NCBI GenBank assembly: GCA_964587555.1
Contig: CAZPLR010000034.1
Span: 1-23,050, forward strand
From: JAHHTP01 sp964587555
GTDB taxonomy: Bacteria; Bacillota; Clostridia; Oscillospirales; Ruminococcaceae
Length of the DNA: 23,050 nucleotides
Direction: 5' to 3'
The translations under genes and the position numbers were made by a program. Positions 1 to 8,442 of this stretch are shown piece by piece (position 1 is the stretch's first letter; every line of letters starts with the position of its first letter). The notes below the pieces were generated by a model. It made no database searches. It saw nothing but the letters and a program-made list of their open reading frames with translations, and had not been told where the DNA came from.

Positions 1-76
1 GTGTTGCGGCATCACCGCAATTCCAAAGGAATTAACCGGTCAGAGGATAATCAAAAGCGCCGGACTATCCAGCGCT

Positions 77-105
77 ATCTTATCAGATGTGATTGAGAAA
101 GTCAA
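77..105 (-). promoter_or_regulatory. Sigma-A-type promoter reading leftward out of the window
   Basis: On the minus strand there is a -35 TTGACT (100-105), a 17-nt spacer and a -10 TAAGAT (77-82). The driven gene must lie left of the window, since no open frame follows inside it. A 9-bp inverted repeat with one G:T pair and a 3-nt loop (56-76) abuts the -10 and would cover the transcription start. It could be an operator, or a hairpin at the RNA 5' end. Confidence 0.55.
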
Positions 106-154
106 TGTAATGAGAGTGAGCCTTTTATAGGTTTACCCTCATTTTTTTGCGCGG

Positions 155-190
155 AAAAAGAAAGCACCCTGCCGAAGCAAGGTGTTTCTT
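155..190 (-). terminator. Rho-independent terminator downstream of lysS
   Basis: On the minus strand CACCTTGC and GCAGGGTG pair (8 bp, one G:T) around a TTCG tetraloop (165-184), followed by the T-rich CTTTCTTTTTCC. Flanking AAGAAA/TTTCTT can extend the stem. It lies about 100 bp beyond the lysS stop and is oriented to end the greA-lysS transcript. The stretch 191-292 holds only a doubled GGTGTCAAA motif near 220-240 and no gene I can support. Confidence 0.6.
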
Positions 191-292
191 GTAGCCATGT
201 TGAGTTCAAATTCATTTGGTGTCAAAGTGGTGTCAAACCACACTTTTTAACCGTTTGTAAAGCCCGAAAACACCGCATTTACAAGGGTTTTC

Positions 293-1786
293 TTAGTCTA
301 AAGGCTTCATCGTCGGGAACAACAGTACATCGCGGATTGCCGGACTATCGGTAAGCAGCATGACTAGACGGTCAAGTCCATAGCCGATACCGCCTGTCGG
401 CGGCATACCGGTTTCCAGCGCATACAAAAAGTCCTCGTCGGTATGGTTTGCCTCTGCATCGCCGGCAGCGGCAGCGGCATCCTGCACGGCAAAGCGCTCG
501 CGCTGATCAATTGGGTCGTTTAATTCAGAGTAGGCATTGCACATCTCCCAACCGTTGATGTAAAGCTCAAAACGCTCCACAAGCTCCGGATTCGACGGCT
601 TCTTTTTGGTCAGCGGCGAAACTGCAACCGGATGGTCGCAGACAAAGGTCGGCTGGATCATCTTGTCCTCACAGTATTCCTCAAAGAACAGGTTGATGAT
701 ATCGCCCTTGGTATGGCGCGGCTGATACTCGATGTGGTGCTCATCGGCGATCCGTTTCGCTTCCTCATCGGTGGCTACCTCATGAAAGTCAACTCCAGCA
801 TACTGCTTGACCGCATCGATCATCGTTACCTTCATAAACGGCTTTGACATGTCGATCTCTATGCCGTTGTAGGTGATGACAGCGCTTCCGCAGACCACTT
901 CCGCCAGATGCCGGAACATACTCTCGGTCAGCTCCATCATACCGTTATAATCGGTATATGCCTGATATAGCTCCATCAGCGTGAATTCCGGATTGTGCTT
1001 CGTATCTATGCCTTCGTTGCGGAACACCCTGCCAATCTCATAAACACGGTGAAAACCGCCGACAATCAGCCGCTTTAAGTAAAGCTCCAGCGAAATACGC
1101 AGCTTAACATCCTCGTCCAGCGCGTTATAGTGGGTGTCGAACGGCCTTGCCGCCGCACCGCCCGCATTGGAAACAAGCATCGGCGTTTCAACCTCCATAA
1201 AGCCGCGTTCATCTAAGAAACGGCGGATCTCGCTGATGATCTTCGAGCGCTTTATGAAGGTTTTGCGGGTATCCGAATTCATGATGAGATCAAGATAACG
1301 TTGCCGGTAGCGCGTATCCACATCCTTTAAGCCATGCCATTTCTCCGGCAGCGGGCGCAGACATTTGGACAGCAGGACAACCTCGCTCGCCTTGATCGAA
1401 ATCTGCCCCTTTTGGGTACGGAACACCTCGCCGGTGATGCCGACGATATCCCCCACATCGTAACGCTTGAAGTCTGCAAAAGCATCGTCGCCCAAATGAT
1501 CCTTTCGAACATAGGACTGGATGCGTCCGCTGTGATCTAAAACATCGATAAAGCCCGCTTTGCCCATATCACGCTTGGACATAATGCGTCCGCCGATCGA
1601 CACCGTCTTCCCCTCATATTCGTCAAATTTGTCGTTGATATCCGCCGCATACGCGTCAACCGGATAGGTCGTCCTTTGATATGGATCCTTTCCGGCGTCC
1701 TGAAGCGCCTTTAGCTTATCGCGCCTGACTTTCAAAAGCGTCTTTAGCTCCTGCTCCGTCTGCGGCGCCTTGTTTTCCTGTTCCAC
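293..1786 (-). CDS. lysS: Lysyl-tRNA synthetase, class II
   Basis: This enzyme charges tRNA-Lys with lysine in the cytoplasm, using ATP. The 497-residue length is normal for bacterial LysS. The N-terminal part (about 60-140) is the OB-fold anticodon-binding domain. The class II catalytic core follows: motif 1 around the VETPML segment (199-204), motif 2 with FRNEG (255-259) and motif 3 GIGYGLDRLVM near the C-terminus. The start codon is GTG at 1786; no ATG or TTG lies in frame just upstream, and an AAAGGA sits 11 nt before it. It follows greA by 53 bp and is probably cotranscribed from the promoter at 2412-2440. I see no T-box or lysine riboswitch upstream. The identification is secure. Confidence 0.96.
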   Translation of the reverse strand: MEQENKAPQTEQELKTLLKVRRDKLKALQDAGKDPYQRTTYPVDAYAADINDKFDEYEGKTVSIGGRIMSKRDMGKAGFIDVLDHSGRIQSYVRKDHLGDDAFADFKRYDVGDIVGITGEVFRTQKGQISIKASEVVLLSKCLRPLPEKWHGLKDVDTRYRQRYLDLIMNSDTRKTFIKRSKIISEIRRFLDERGFMEVETPMLVSNAGGAAARPFDTHYNALDEDVKLRISLELYLKRLIVGGFHRVYEIGRVFRNEGIDTKHNPEFTLMELYQAYTDYNGMMELTESMFRHLAEVVCGSAVITYNGIEIDMSKPFMKVTMIDAVKQYAGVDFHEVATDEEAKRIADEHHIEYQPRHTKGDIINLFFEEYCEDKMIQPTFVCDHPVAVSPLTKKKPSNPELVERFELYINGWEMCNAYSELNDPIDQRERFAVQDAAAAAGDAEANHTDEDFLYALETGMPPTGGIGYGLDRLVMLLTDSPAIRDVLLFPTMKPLD

Positions 1787-1839
1787 TAATATTATCGTCC
1801 TTTCTCATCCAACTGACCCAAAGACCGCATAAGCCTGTT

Positions 1840-2334
1840 TTACTGCACAGTCTCGTCCGTGCGGTTGATCTCCAAAATTTCATACAGCACGTTGCCGGAA
1901 GGGGTTTCCGCTTCCACCTTATCGCCAACCTCATGACCAAATAACGCCTTGCCCACCGGGGATTCGTCCGAAATGTGCTTTAAGCCGGAATTGGCCTCCG
2001 CTGAGCCGACGATCTTGTAGGTGTCGACTTTATTGCGTTTGTAATTTTTTACTGTTACATAGGAACCAATGCTGACCTTATCGGTGGAAATTTCGCTGTC
2101 CTCAACCACCTGCGCGATCTTCAACATGACCTCGATGTCAGCAATGCGTTTTTCCAGCTGACCCTGCTCATCCTTTGCCGCATCATATTCGGCGTTTTCA
2201 GAAAGGTCGCCTTGGGAACGCGCTTCTTTCAATTTTTCCTTGATTTCTACACGTTTGACTGTGATTAACTCGTTTAATTCTCTTTCCAGATTCTCATAAC
2301 CTTCTCTGGTCATGGTGATTGCCTGAACTGCCAT
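1840..2334 (-). CDS. greA: Transcription elongation factor GreA
   Basis: GreA enters the secondary channel of RNA polymerase and stimulates cleavage of backtracked RNA. The 164-residue protein has the expected layout: an N-terminal antiparallel coiled coil (about 8-80) with the conserved acidic stretch SQGDLSENAEYDAAKDEQ at its tip, then a globular C-terminal FKBP-like domain with the SPVGKALFGHEVGD segment. The ATG at 2334 follows AGGAGG by 8 nt. It is the first gene of a greA-lysS unit, an order common in Firmicutes. A perfect sigma-A promoter lies about 80 bp upstream, which fits a constitutively expressed housekeeping gene. Confidence 0.96.
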   Translation of the reverse strand: MAVQAITMTREGYENLERELNELITVKRVEIKEKLKEARSQGDLSENAEYDAAKDEQGQLEKRIADIEVMLKIAQVVEDSEISTDKVSIGSYVTVKNYKRNKVDTYKIVGSAEANSGLKHISDESPVGKALFGHEVGDKVEAETPSGNVLYEILEINRTDETVQ

Positions 2335-2411
2335 CGTTTTCTCCTCCTTGAATACCTGCTGGAATTTTTATCTGAAAGCTAAGCCGGATGGTTTACCTTG
2401 ATATCTTTACT

Positions 2412-2440
2412 ATTATATACGATAAAAACTTTCCTGTCAA
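2412..2440 (-). promoter_or_regulatory. Perfect consensus sigma-A promoter for greA-lysS
   Basis: On the minus strand TTGACA (2435-2440), a 17-nt spacer and TATAAT (2412-2417) match the sigma-A consensus at every position. It lies between the ctpA stop (2470) and greA. It is the strongest-looking promoter in the window. Confidence 0.9.
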
Positions 2441-2469
2441 CCACAATTTCCCTCTTTCCATCTTATGCT

Positions 2470-3669
2470 TTACGTTCCGGACTGTCCGTCAAGTACCTCG
2501 ATCGCCTTTAAAATCTGCGGATCATCACTCAAATCGCCCTCTGCGATCTTCTGCTCCTGCTCCTTGGTCACAGTTACCTCATAGGTCGGCGCAATGCCGA
2601 TCTCATGGAACGAAACGCCGCCATATGGATAGATCTTCGCGGTGGTGATATTCAACGCTGAACCGTCCTCCAACGCAAACATGGTCTGCATGACCCCTTT
2701 TCCATAGCTCTGCGTCCCGACAATCGAGGCTTTGTTAAAATCACGCAGCGTTGCTGAAAACAGCTCTGCGGCAGAAGCGGTATTACCGTTTTGCAGCACT
2801 ACCATCGGCAAAGAAAGCTCCTCCTCGTCGGAGGTATATAAAACCTTCTCCTCGCCGTTTGCATAAACCGCTTTTACAAGATCGCCCTCGCCGACCAACA
2901 GGTCTAAACATTCGCAGGTTACATTCACCAGACCGCCGCCGTTATTCCGCAAATCAAAGATAATACCGGCAGCGTTCTGCTCCTGTACGCTTTGCAGCGC
3001 GTTTGAAAACTGCGCCTTGGTCTTGCTGTTGAAGCCGGTGATCTTAATATAGCCGATGCCATGGTACATCTCCCATTCCACCGTTTGCAGATCAAAGGTC
3101 TTTCTTACGATTGTGTAGTCGATATCGGTATTACCGCGGCGTACCGTAAGCGTAACAGAGGTGTTTTCTTCTCCGGATATCATCGCGACAATCTCAGAAA
3201 GCGTTTTTTGCAGCACAGACACGCCGTCAACCGCCACAATACGGTCATCCGGCAGCAGCCCCGCTTCTTTCGCCGGACCGTTTGCATTAACGGTGACGAT
3301 CCTTCCAAAGCCGCTTTCGTCCAGCTCCATTGTCACGCCGATGCCGATATGCTCCCCTGCGTTGGAGCGAAGCTTCTCCGCATACTCCTCTGCGGTGTAA
3401 TAAGACGAAAACGGGTCGCCCAAGCCCTCAATATAACCCTTTGCCACAGAATCCGCAAGCGCGTCCTCATCGATCTCTCCGTAAAACTCCTCGCTGACCG
3501 CTTTTCCAAGCTGGACGATCTTTTCATAGACCGCTTCTCCGCCTGCCGCATGGTCGTAAACAAAAGAATTAAAATACCGCAGCGTAATCATTACTGTCAC
3601 GCTTGCAGTTAACGCGATCCCCAAAACAAAGACCGCAATCGCGACACCTAAGGAAATCTTTTTGTTCAT
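2470..3669 (-). CDS. C-terminal processing peptidase, S41 family, membrane-anchored
   Basis: This is a serine protease of the CtpA/CtpB family that acts outside the membrane. The 399-residue protein has one N-terminal membrane segment (about 7-30), a helical region, a PDZ domain (about 105-190) and the S41 catalytic domain (about 195-375). The nucleophile is Ser299 in NTASAAE and the general base is Lys324 in SYGKG, so the Ser-Lys dyad is intact. It follows the M23 peptidase gene but is separated from it by a strong terminator (3712-3750). In Bacillus subtilis CtpB works with SpoIVB in sporulation signalling, and other members control cell-wall hydrolases. With FtsEX and an M23 protein next door, a cell-wall role is the more likely one here, but this is inference. 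Confidence 0.92.
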   Translation of the reverse strand: MNKKISLGVAIAVFVLGIALTASVTVMITLRYFNSFVYDHAAGGEAVYEKIVQLGKAVSEEFYGEIDEDALADSVAKGYIEGLGDPFSSYYTAEEYAEKLRSNAGEHIGIGVTMELDESGFGRIVTVNANGPAKEAGLLPDDRIVAVDGVSVLQKTLSEIVAMISGEENTSVTLTVRRGNTDIDYTIVRKTFDLQTVEWEMYHGIGYIKITGFNSKTKAQFSNALQSVQEQNAAGIIFDLRNNGGGLVNVTCECLDLLVGEGDLVKAVYANGEEKVLYTSDEEELSLPMVVLQNGNTASAAELFSATLRDFNKASIVGTQSYGKGVMQTMFALEDGSALNITTAKIYPYGGVSFHEIGIAPTYEVTVTKEQEQKIAEGDLSDDPQILKAIEVLDGQSGT

Positions 3670-3711
3670 GTCCTTCCCGCCTTTCTATCGCTTTTTTTAC
3701 ATAGCTCTTGG

Positions 3712-3750
3712 AAAAAGGGCAAAAACCGGAAAGCCGTCCGGTTTTTGCCC
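3712..3750 (-). terminator. Strong intrinsic terminator after the M23 peptidase gene
   Basis: A perfect 13-bp inverted repeat (3717-3729 and 3738-3750, GGGCAAAAACCGG and its complement) with an 8-nt loop is followed on the minus strand by TTTTT. It starts 10 bp past the stop of the M23 gene and ends 42 bp before ctpA. It should close the ftsEX operon or act as an attenuator for ctpA. The stem also contains T-runs that could let it work in the other direction. Confidence 0.9.
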
Positions 3751-3760
3751 GCTTTGCTGT

Positions 3761-5056
3761 TTACCAAGGTTTCGATACATAATCGAGCGGATCCACGCGG
3801 GTTCCGTTAACACGCACTTCAAAATGCAGATGGTATCCGCTGGTACGTCCGGTTAAGCCGACGTTTGCAATATGGTCACCCTGCGAAACCGTCTGCCCGG
3901 CGGAAACCAAAACGCTTGAACAGTGGGCATATAATGTAGAATACCCATCTGCATGCGAAATAATTACATAAATGCCATAAGTAGTCCCGCTGTCGCCCGC
4001 CGCCAAAACAGTACCGCTTTTCGCTGCCAAAATAGACGAGCCATTCGGCCCGGCAATATCCAGCCCGCCATGATAGTTCTGCGCGCCATAAACAGTTCTC
4101 CAGCCAAAATAAGAGGTGATCCGGTTCGAGCAAGGCAGCGGCCAAATGAAGTTATGCTCCGAGGTCGTTGTAGAAGGCGTCGTTGTGTCAGCATTGTTCG
4201 AGTCGGTATTGCCCTCTTCCTGACTCTTACGCTCTTCTTCTTCCTTACGTTTGCGTTCCTCTTCCTCTTTTTGCTTGCGCTCCTCTTCCTCATGCTTGGC
4301 AATCAAGTCCGCAATTTCCTGCTCAAATGCAGCGGCGGCAGCCTCTGTCGCCTCGATATCCTCCTCATATGTCGCCTGCTGCGCCGCAAGCTCCGCTTGG
4401 CTCGCCTGCAATTCACTGATGCTGAAGCTCAGGGTTTGGACTTTCGTTTCATAGTTCTGCTGGGTTAGCTCCGCCTGCGTTTTCTGCTCGGTTAACTCCG
4501 CCTGCATAACCTTCAGATCCTCTTTTTCCTGTTTCAGCGTATCGATCAATTGATTGTCGTACTCCGAAATACGCCGCAGCGTTTCCAGTCTGGACAAAAA
4601 CTCGGAGAAGCTGGTGGATTGGAACAGCAATTCCAGCGTCGAGGTCTGCGAGGACATATACATCGCGCGTACCCGCTCACCAAACAGCTCGGTGTTATCC
4701 GCAATCTCTACTTCCTTATCGGCGATATCCTGCTCATTCTGCGCGATATCCTCCTTTAAGACCGCAAGCTTCTGCGCATAAAGAGTGACCTGCTCCTGGG
4801 CATTCTCCTTCTTCTGCTGCAATAACGCCTCGCGCGCCTTCTGCGCGTCGATATCCTCCTGCAATGCGTCGATCTTCTCCTGTGTTTCGCTGTTCTGCGT
4901 CTCCAGCGCGTCGATCTTCTCCTGCAGTTCATCAACGTCTTTATAGGCGTTTACCGGGACGCTTCCCGGCAAATGCGTCGTTGATAAAAGCAGCGCGCAG
5001 CAGCAAAGTGCGGAAACTGCAAGCTTCAAAAGGTTCCTTCTTTTAGCCCGCTGCAT
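3761..5056 (-). CDS. Coiled-coil M23 (LytM) peptidoglycan hydrolase, probable FtsEX partner
   Basis: This exported protein is organised like EnvC or CwlO-type partners of FtsEX. Residues 1-37 form a signal peptide or N-terminal membrane segment. Residues 38-250 are a long coiled coil with alanine- and glutamine-rich heptads. Residues 255-282 are almost only Glu, Lys, Arg and Gln, followed by a Ser/Thr/Asn linker to about 300. The C-terminal LytM domain (about 315-425) keeps the zinc-site residues His329 and Asp333 in HGGLD and His411 in HLHFE, with His378 in YAHC, so it should be an active endopeptidase rather than a degenerate EnvC-type activator. It lies 21 bp after ftsX. In other bacteria FtsEX drives such proteins through their coiled coil; that partnership is inferred here from gene order and architecture. 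Confidence 0.9.
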   Translation of the reverse strand: MQRAKRRNLLKLAVSALCCCALLLSTTHLPGSVPVNAYKDVDELQEKIDALETQNSETQEKIDALQEDIDAQKAREALLQQKKENAQEQVTLYAQKLAVLKEDIAQNEQDIADKEVEIADNTELFGERVRAMYMSSQTSTLELLFQSTSFSEFLSRLETLRRISEYDNQLIDTLKQEKEDLKVMQAELTEQKTQAELTQQNYETKVQTLSFSISELQASQAELAAQQATYEEDIEATEAAAAAFEQEIADLIAKHEEEERKQKEEEERKRKEEEERKSQEEGNTDSNNADTTTPSTTTSEHNFIWPLPCSNRITSYFGWRTVYGAQNYHGGLDIAGPNGSSILAAKSGTVLAAGDSGTTYGIYVIISHADGYSTLYAHCSSVLVSAGQTVSQGDHIANVGLTGRTSGYHLHFEVRVNGTRVDPLDYVSKPW

Positions 5057-5077
5057 CGTTCTCTTCCCCCTTTTACT

Positions 5078-5980
5078 TTATACCTTCACATACTTGTGCA
5101 TACTGATAAGGCTTCCAAACACGCCGATCAGAATCCCCGCTGCGAAAAATGCAAGCCCTAGCTGTAATGCGATATCTTCAAACAAAACAACGTTCTGGAA
5201 CGCAGATTGAAGCCAACCGGTCTGATCGGAAGTGATCCGGTCTAAAACGCCGTTATAGCTAAACGATACGCATAGATACGAGATGCCGGCAGAAACGGCG
5301 CCTAATACAACGCCCTCCACAATAAACGGGATCCGGATAAATGTGTTGGTTGCGCCGATATAGCGCATAATATTGATTTCCTTGCGCCGGTTAAATATGG
5401 TCGCTTTGATCGCATTGACGACAATCACAATCGCAATTACACTCAGTGCAACGATGATGATAAGCCCGAAGGTTCTGACCACCTTGCCAAGATCCGTTAA
5501 GGTCGAGGCAATATCCGTCGCCGCAGAAACGCTCATCACGCCCGGGATCGCTTCCAGCTCCTTGGCAGTTTGACTAAACCGCTCGATCTCCTTGACGCTC
5601 ACTACGTATTTTGCAGGAAGCAGATTTTCGTCTAAACCGTCAAGCAGATCGGCGCTGTCGCCGAGCGCCTGCCGCTGCTCCTCCATCGCCTGCGCGCTGG
5701 AAACATAAGAGATCCGATCTACGTTTTCATTTGCCCGGATCACAGTCCCGACCCGCGCCGCATCTTCCTCGTCAATGCCGTCCTCTAAAAAGAGAACCAT
5801 CTCATTCTCGCTCTGCACAAAGTCGACGATGTGGTTGATGTTCAGCGAGATAAGCTCGGATACGCCCACCATAATCAGGCATACTGTCAATATGCCGATC
5901 GCAGTTACCGACATCACCCGGTTGCGCCATATGTTTTTTAATCCCTGCCGGATCAGATAAGTCAAACTGGATACCTTCAT
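5078..5980 (-). CDS. ftsX: Cell-division ABC transporter permease FtsX
   Basis: FtsX is the membrane half of the FtsEX complex, which passes the ATP cycle of FtsE to cell-wall hydrolases outside the cell. The 300-residue protein shows the family layout: a short cytoplasmic N-terminus with NIWRNRVMS, a first membrane segment (about 22-45), a large extracellular domain (about 46-165), two closely spaced membrane segments around 170-195 and 215-240 separated by the NRRKEINIMRYIGAT loop, and a last membrane segment near 275-295. The ATG at 5980 follows AAAGGA by 6 nt. It lies 27 bp downstream of ftsE and just upstream of the M23 peptidase, the usual context. Confidence 0.94.
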   Translation of the reverse strand: MKVSSLTYLIRQGLKNIWRNRVMSVTAIGILTVCLIMVGVSELISLNINHIVDFVQSENEMVLFLEDGIDEEDAARVGTVIRANENVDRISYVSSAQAMEEQRQALGDSADLLDGLDENLLPAKYVVSVKEIERFSQTAKELEAIPGVMSVSAATDIASTLTDLGKVVRTFGLIIIVALSVIAIVIVVNAIKATIFNRRKEINIMRYIGATNTFIRIPFIVEGVVLGAVSAGISYLCVSFSYNGVLDRITSDQTGWLQSAFQNVVLFEDIALQLGLAFFAAGILIGVFGSLISMHKYVKV

Positions 5981-6007
5981 GCCGATTCCTTTCCATGTAA
6001 ACGCCGC

Positions 6008-6715
6008 TTACAGTATCATGTCGCCGGACACCATGCCGTCCTTAATCGAGATGACCCGCCCTCCAAAATCTTCCACAAGCTCCTGCTCGTGCGTGACCAT
6101 CAGTACTGTCGTGCCGAAGGAATTGATCCCGCGTAAAAGCTCGACAATCTCATAGGATAGCTCCGGGTCGATGTTGCCGGTCGGCTCGTCCGCAATAATG
6201 ATCGGCGGATCGTTGATCAGCGCCCGCGCCAGCGCGACACGCTGCTGCTCACCTCCGGATATCTCATGCGGGAATTTCTTCGCTTTATGCGAAAGCCCCA
6301 TTAGCTCCAGCACATACGGCACGCGAGTGCGTATCTCGCGCGGCGAAGCGTCGGTCATGCGCATGCTGAAAGCGACGTTCTCATAGACGTTCATATCCGG
6401 AATCAGCCTAAAATCTTGGAAAACCACACCGAGCGTTTTGCGATAACGCGGAATATGGCGGCGCTTTAGGCGCGTTAAGTCGGTTCCGTTGACAATCACG
6501 CTTCCGGAGGAAACCTCCCGCTCCCGTAAAATCAGCTTGATGATCGAGCTTTTGCCCGAGCCGGACGGTCCTACGATAAAGACAAATTCTCCCGGCTTGA
6601 CGGTCAGCGAAATCCCCCGCAGCGCCACTGTATCTTTGTCGTACTTTAACGATACATTTTGAAATTGGATCATGCTGTCCGGTTTGCCTTGCTTACGCTT
6701 CTCTATGCCTGCCAT
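6008..6715 (-). CDS. ftsE: Cell-division ATP-binding protein FtsE
   Basis: FtsE is the ATPase that powers FtsX. Walker A is GPSGSGKSS, the ABC signature is SGGEQQRVALARAL, Walker B is IIIADEPTGNID and the H-loop is VTHEQE, all intact. I place the start at ATG 6715, where AAGGGAG sits 4 nt upstream, giving 235 residues with about 14 residues before the usual FtsE opening MIQFQNVSLKY. The frame is open to 6820, but that extension runs through the upstream terminator region and has no good ribosome site. ATG 6673 would give the classical N-terminus but lacks a clear ribosome site. It begins the ftsE-ftsX-M23 set. I found no convincing promoter directly upstream. Confidence 0.93.
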   Translation of the reverse strand: MAGIEKRKQGKPDSMIQFQNVSLKYDKDTVALRGISLTVKPGEFVFIVGPSGSGKSSIIKLILREREVSSGSVIVNGTDLTRLKRRHIPRYRKTLGVVFQDFRLIPDMNVYENVAFSMRMTDASPREIRTRVPYVLELMGLSHKAKKFPHEISGGEQQRVALARALINDPPIIIADEPTGNIDPELSYEIVELLRGINSFGTTVLMVTHEQELVEDFGGRVISIKDGMVSGDMIL

Positions 6716-6737
6716 AACTCTCCCTTCGGGTCTGCCG

Positions 6738-6805
6738 CAAAAAAAGAAACCGCCGATCTTACTTCCGGGCACGACAACTGTCTGCCTTTGCAGCTGCGGC
6801 GGTTT
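6738..6805 (-). terminator. Probable terminator of the PucR-type regulator gene
   Basis: On the minus strand AAACCGCC and GGCGGTTT (6798-6805 and 6747-6754) can pair around a 43-nt loop that contains its own small GCAGCTGC palindrome. A T-rich run (TTTCTTTTTTT) follows. It sits between the regulator stop (6821) and the ftsE ribosome site. Confidence 0.55.
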
Positions 6806-6820
6806 TCCTTTTTTGGTCAA

Positions 6821-7909
6821 TCAGAATTTCGTTGGTTTCGCGGTCAGATACTTCTTGACCATCAACGCAATCTTGAATACGATCGCATGGTCAAATTCGC
6901 GTAGATCCAGACCGGTGATCTTCTTGATCTTCTCCAAACGGTACACAAGTGTATTACGGTGTACAAAAAGTCGTCTGGAGGTTTCGGATACGTTTAGATT
7001 ATTTTCAAAGAACTTATGGATCGTAAACAGCGTTTCCTGATCCAGCGACTCGATGGAGCCTGCCTTGAACACTTCCTTTAAGAAGGATTCACACAGGGTT
7101 GTCGGAAGCTGATAGATCAGACGCGCGATGCCAAGATTCTCGTAGCTGATGATGGTTTCTTCATTCTCAAAAACCTTGCCTACCTCGATTGCAACCTGCG
7201 CTTCCTTAAACGAACGCGCCAAATCCTTCACCGAGCATACCGGAGAACCGATGCCGATGGTAGTCTTTGTATAAAACTCGCTGCTTAAGGTGTCGACAAT
7301 CGAAGCCGCAAGCTTCTTCAGGTCGTCCGAGGTCGTTTCAGGACGCAGCTCTTTAATCAAAACAATGTCATTCTCACTGATGATAAACACAAAATCCTTC
7401 TGCTTATCCGGGAACAGATTCTGGATAATATCATAGACCGAAACATCGTTGATCGTAACAACGCGGATCAAAAATGCAACTCTGGTCACATCTGCGTTAA
7501 AGTGCAGCTCACGCGCTTTGATATAAATATCTCCCGGCAGAATATTGTCCAGTACAACGTTCTTAATAAAGTTGTTGCGGTCGTATTTTTCATCGTAATA
7601 CTGCTTGATATTGGTCAGCGAAACAGCGAGCAGCGCAGCGTATTTTTCCGCTTGATCGTCTACGCCCTCAACAAAAACAGCGTACTCCGGACGAACATGC
7701 GGACCAAACGCCTTGTAGGTATAACCGTCACGAACAAGCGTGTTCTGCGTTTCGATCACCGCATCCAGCGTTACATAGTCATTGACGCCGCCGATCTTAG
7801 AAAGCTCGCTGCACGCAATTACCGACGAATTCTCGTCGATGACACCAATCACGCGATTTAAGCATCCGCGCATCTGATGGATGACGCTCTGAAATAACCT
7901 GTTAGACAT
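6821..7909 (-). CDS. PucR/CdaR-family helix-turn-helix transcriptional regulator
   Basis: This 362-residue regulator has three parts. The N-terminal region (about 1-120) resembles the ligand-sensing domain of CdaR-type sugar-diacid regulators. The middle (about 135-280) looks like the degenerate GGDEF-like domain of PucR proteins. The C-terminal PucR-type helix-turn-helix (about 300-352) has the typical NVSETSRRLFVHRNTLVYRL segment followed by KKITGLDLREFDHAIVFKIAL. The ligand is unknown. The ATG at 7909 follows AAGGGG by 8 nt. Its neighbour, read in the same direction from upstream, is an MsmK/UgpC-type sugar ABC ATPase, so control of carbohydrate uptake is plausible but unproven. It has its own promoter at 8024-8052. 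Confidence 0.85.
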   Translation of the reverse strand: MSNRLFQSVIHQMRGCLNRVIGVIDENSSVIACSELSKIGGVNDYVTLDAVIETQNTLVRDGYTYKAFGPHVRPEYAVFVEGVDDQAEKYAALLAVSLTNIKQYYDEKYDRNNFIKNVVLDNILPGDIYIKARELHFNADVTRVAFLIRVVTINDVSVYDIIQNLFPDKQKDFVFIISENDIVLIKELRPETTSDDLKKLAASIVDTLSSEFYTKTTIGIGSPVCSVKDLARSFKEAQVAIEVGKVFENEETIISYENLGIARLIYQLPTTLCESFLKEVFKAGSIESLDQETLFTIHKFFENNLNVSETSRRLFVHRNTLVYRLEKIKKITGLDLREFDHAIVFKIALMVKKYLTAKPTKF

Positions 7910-8023
7910 TTTTACATCCCCTTATTCCTTATTATTTTGCATGAGAAATCTTACAGCTTAAATTCTTAACACATTCTTGCCCCTTTACAGAACAACTGCG
8001 GTGTCAAGCCTAATTTCTCTTAT

Positions 8024-8052
8024 ATTTTACACAATTTCCGCACTTTTTTCAA
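8024..8052 (-). promoter_or_regulatory. Sigma-A promoter for the PucR-type regulator
   Basis: On the minus strand TTGAAA (8047-8052), a 17-nt spacer and TAAAAT (8024-8029). It lies about 115 bp upstream of the regulator start, leaving room for a long leader. The rest of the 7910-8377 gap is very AT-rich, and I see no gene or clear RNA structure in it. Confidence 0.7.
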
Positions 8053-8377
8053 GTCTTATCCGAAATGCTCTTTGTTTTCTTTCACTCACGCCCACTTCAT
8101 TCTTCTTGCTGCAAATTTATATAATAAAAATATAATATTTTGCAAATTAAATATAATTTGGTTGATAATAGCCATGCATCCGGACTTTTTTTACACTTTT
8201 CACAAATTTCTCAAAAGATGCCAAAATCTTTAAAATTCCAAAATGTAACTATTTGTAATAATATTGTAACCTATAGTGCGCAAGATAATGTTATCAATCT
8301 ATGAACAAAGCGTGAAACTTCCTTGATATTTGAGAAAGCAAGATAGAAAAAGTCGAAAACTATGCGTAAACAGCAGA

Positions 8378-8401
8378 AGCGGCGCCTTTTCAGACGCCGC
8401 T
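8378..8401 (-). terminator. GC-rich hairpin downstream of the ABC ATPase
   Basis: A 9-bp stem with one G:T pair (8378-8386 and 8393-8401) and a 6-nt loop lies 41 bp past the ATPase stop. On the minus strand it is followed by TCTGCTGTTT, a weak T-tract, so its efficiency as a terminator is uncertain. Confidence 0.5.
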
Positions 8402-8442
8402 CCCGACATATCATATTCAAAAGTATTAGGAGTACAAATGGA

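Noticed and set aside
131..250. A plus-strand frame ending in a FGVKVVSNHTF-like tail that recalls integrase C-termini
   Set aside because: The frame is closed by a stop at 128-130 and has no start with a ribosome site. The doubled GGTGTCAAA is too short to claim an element remnant or attachment site.
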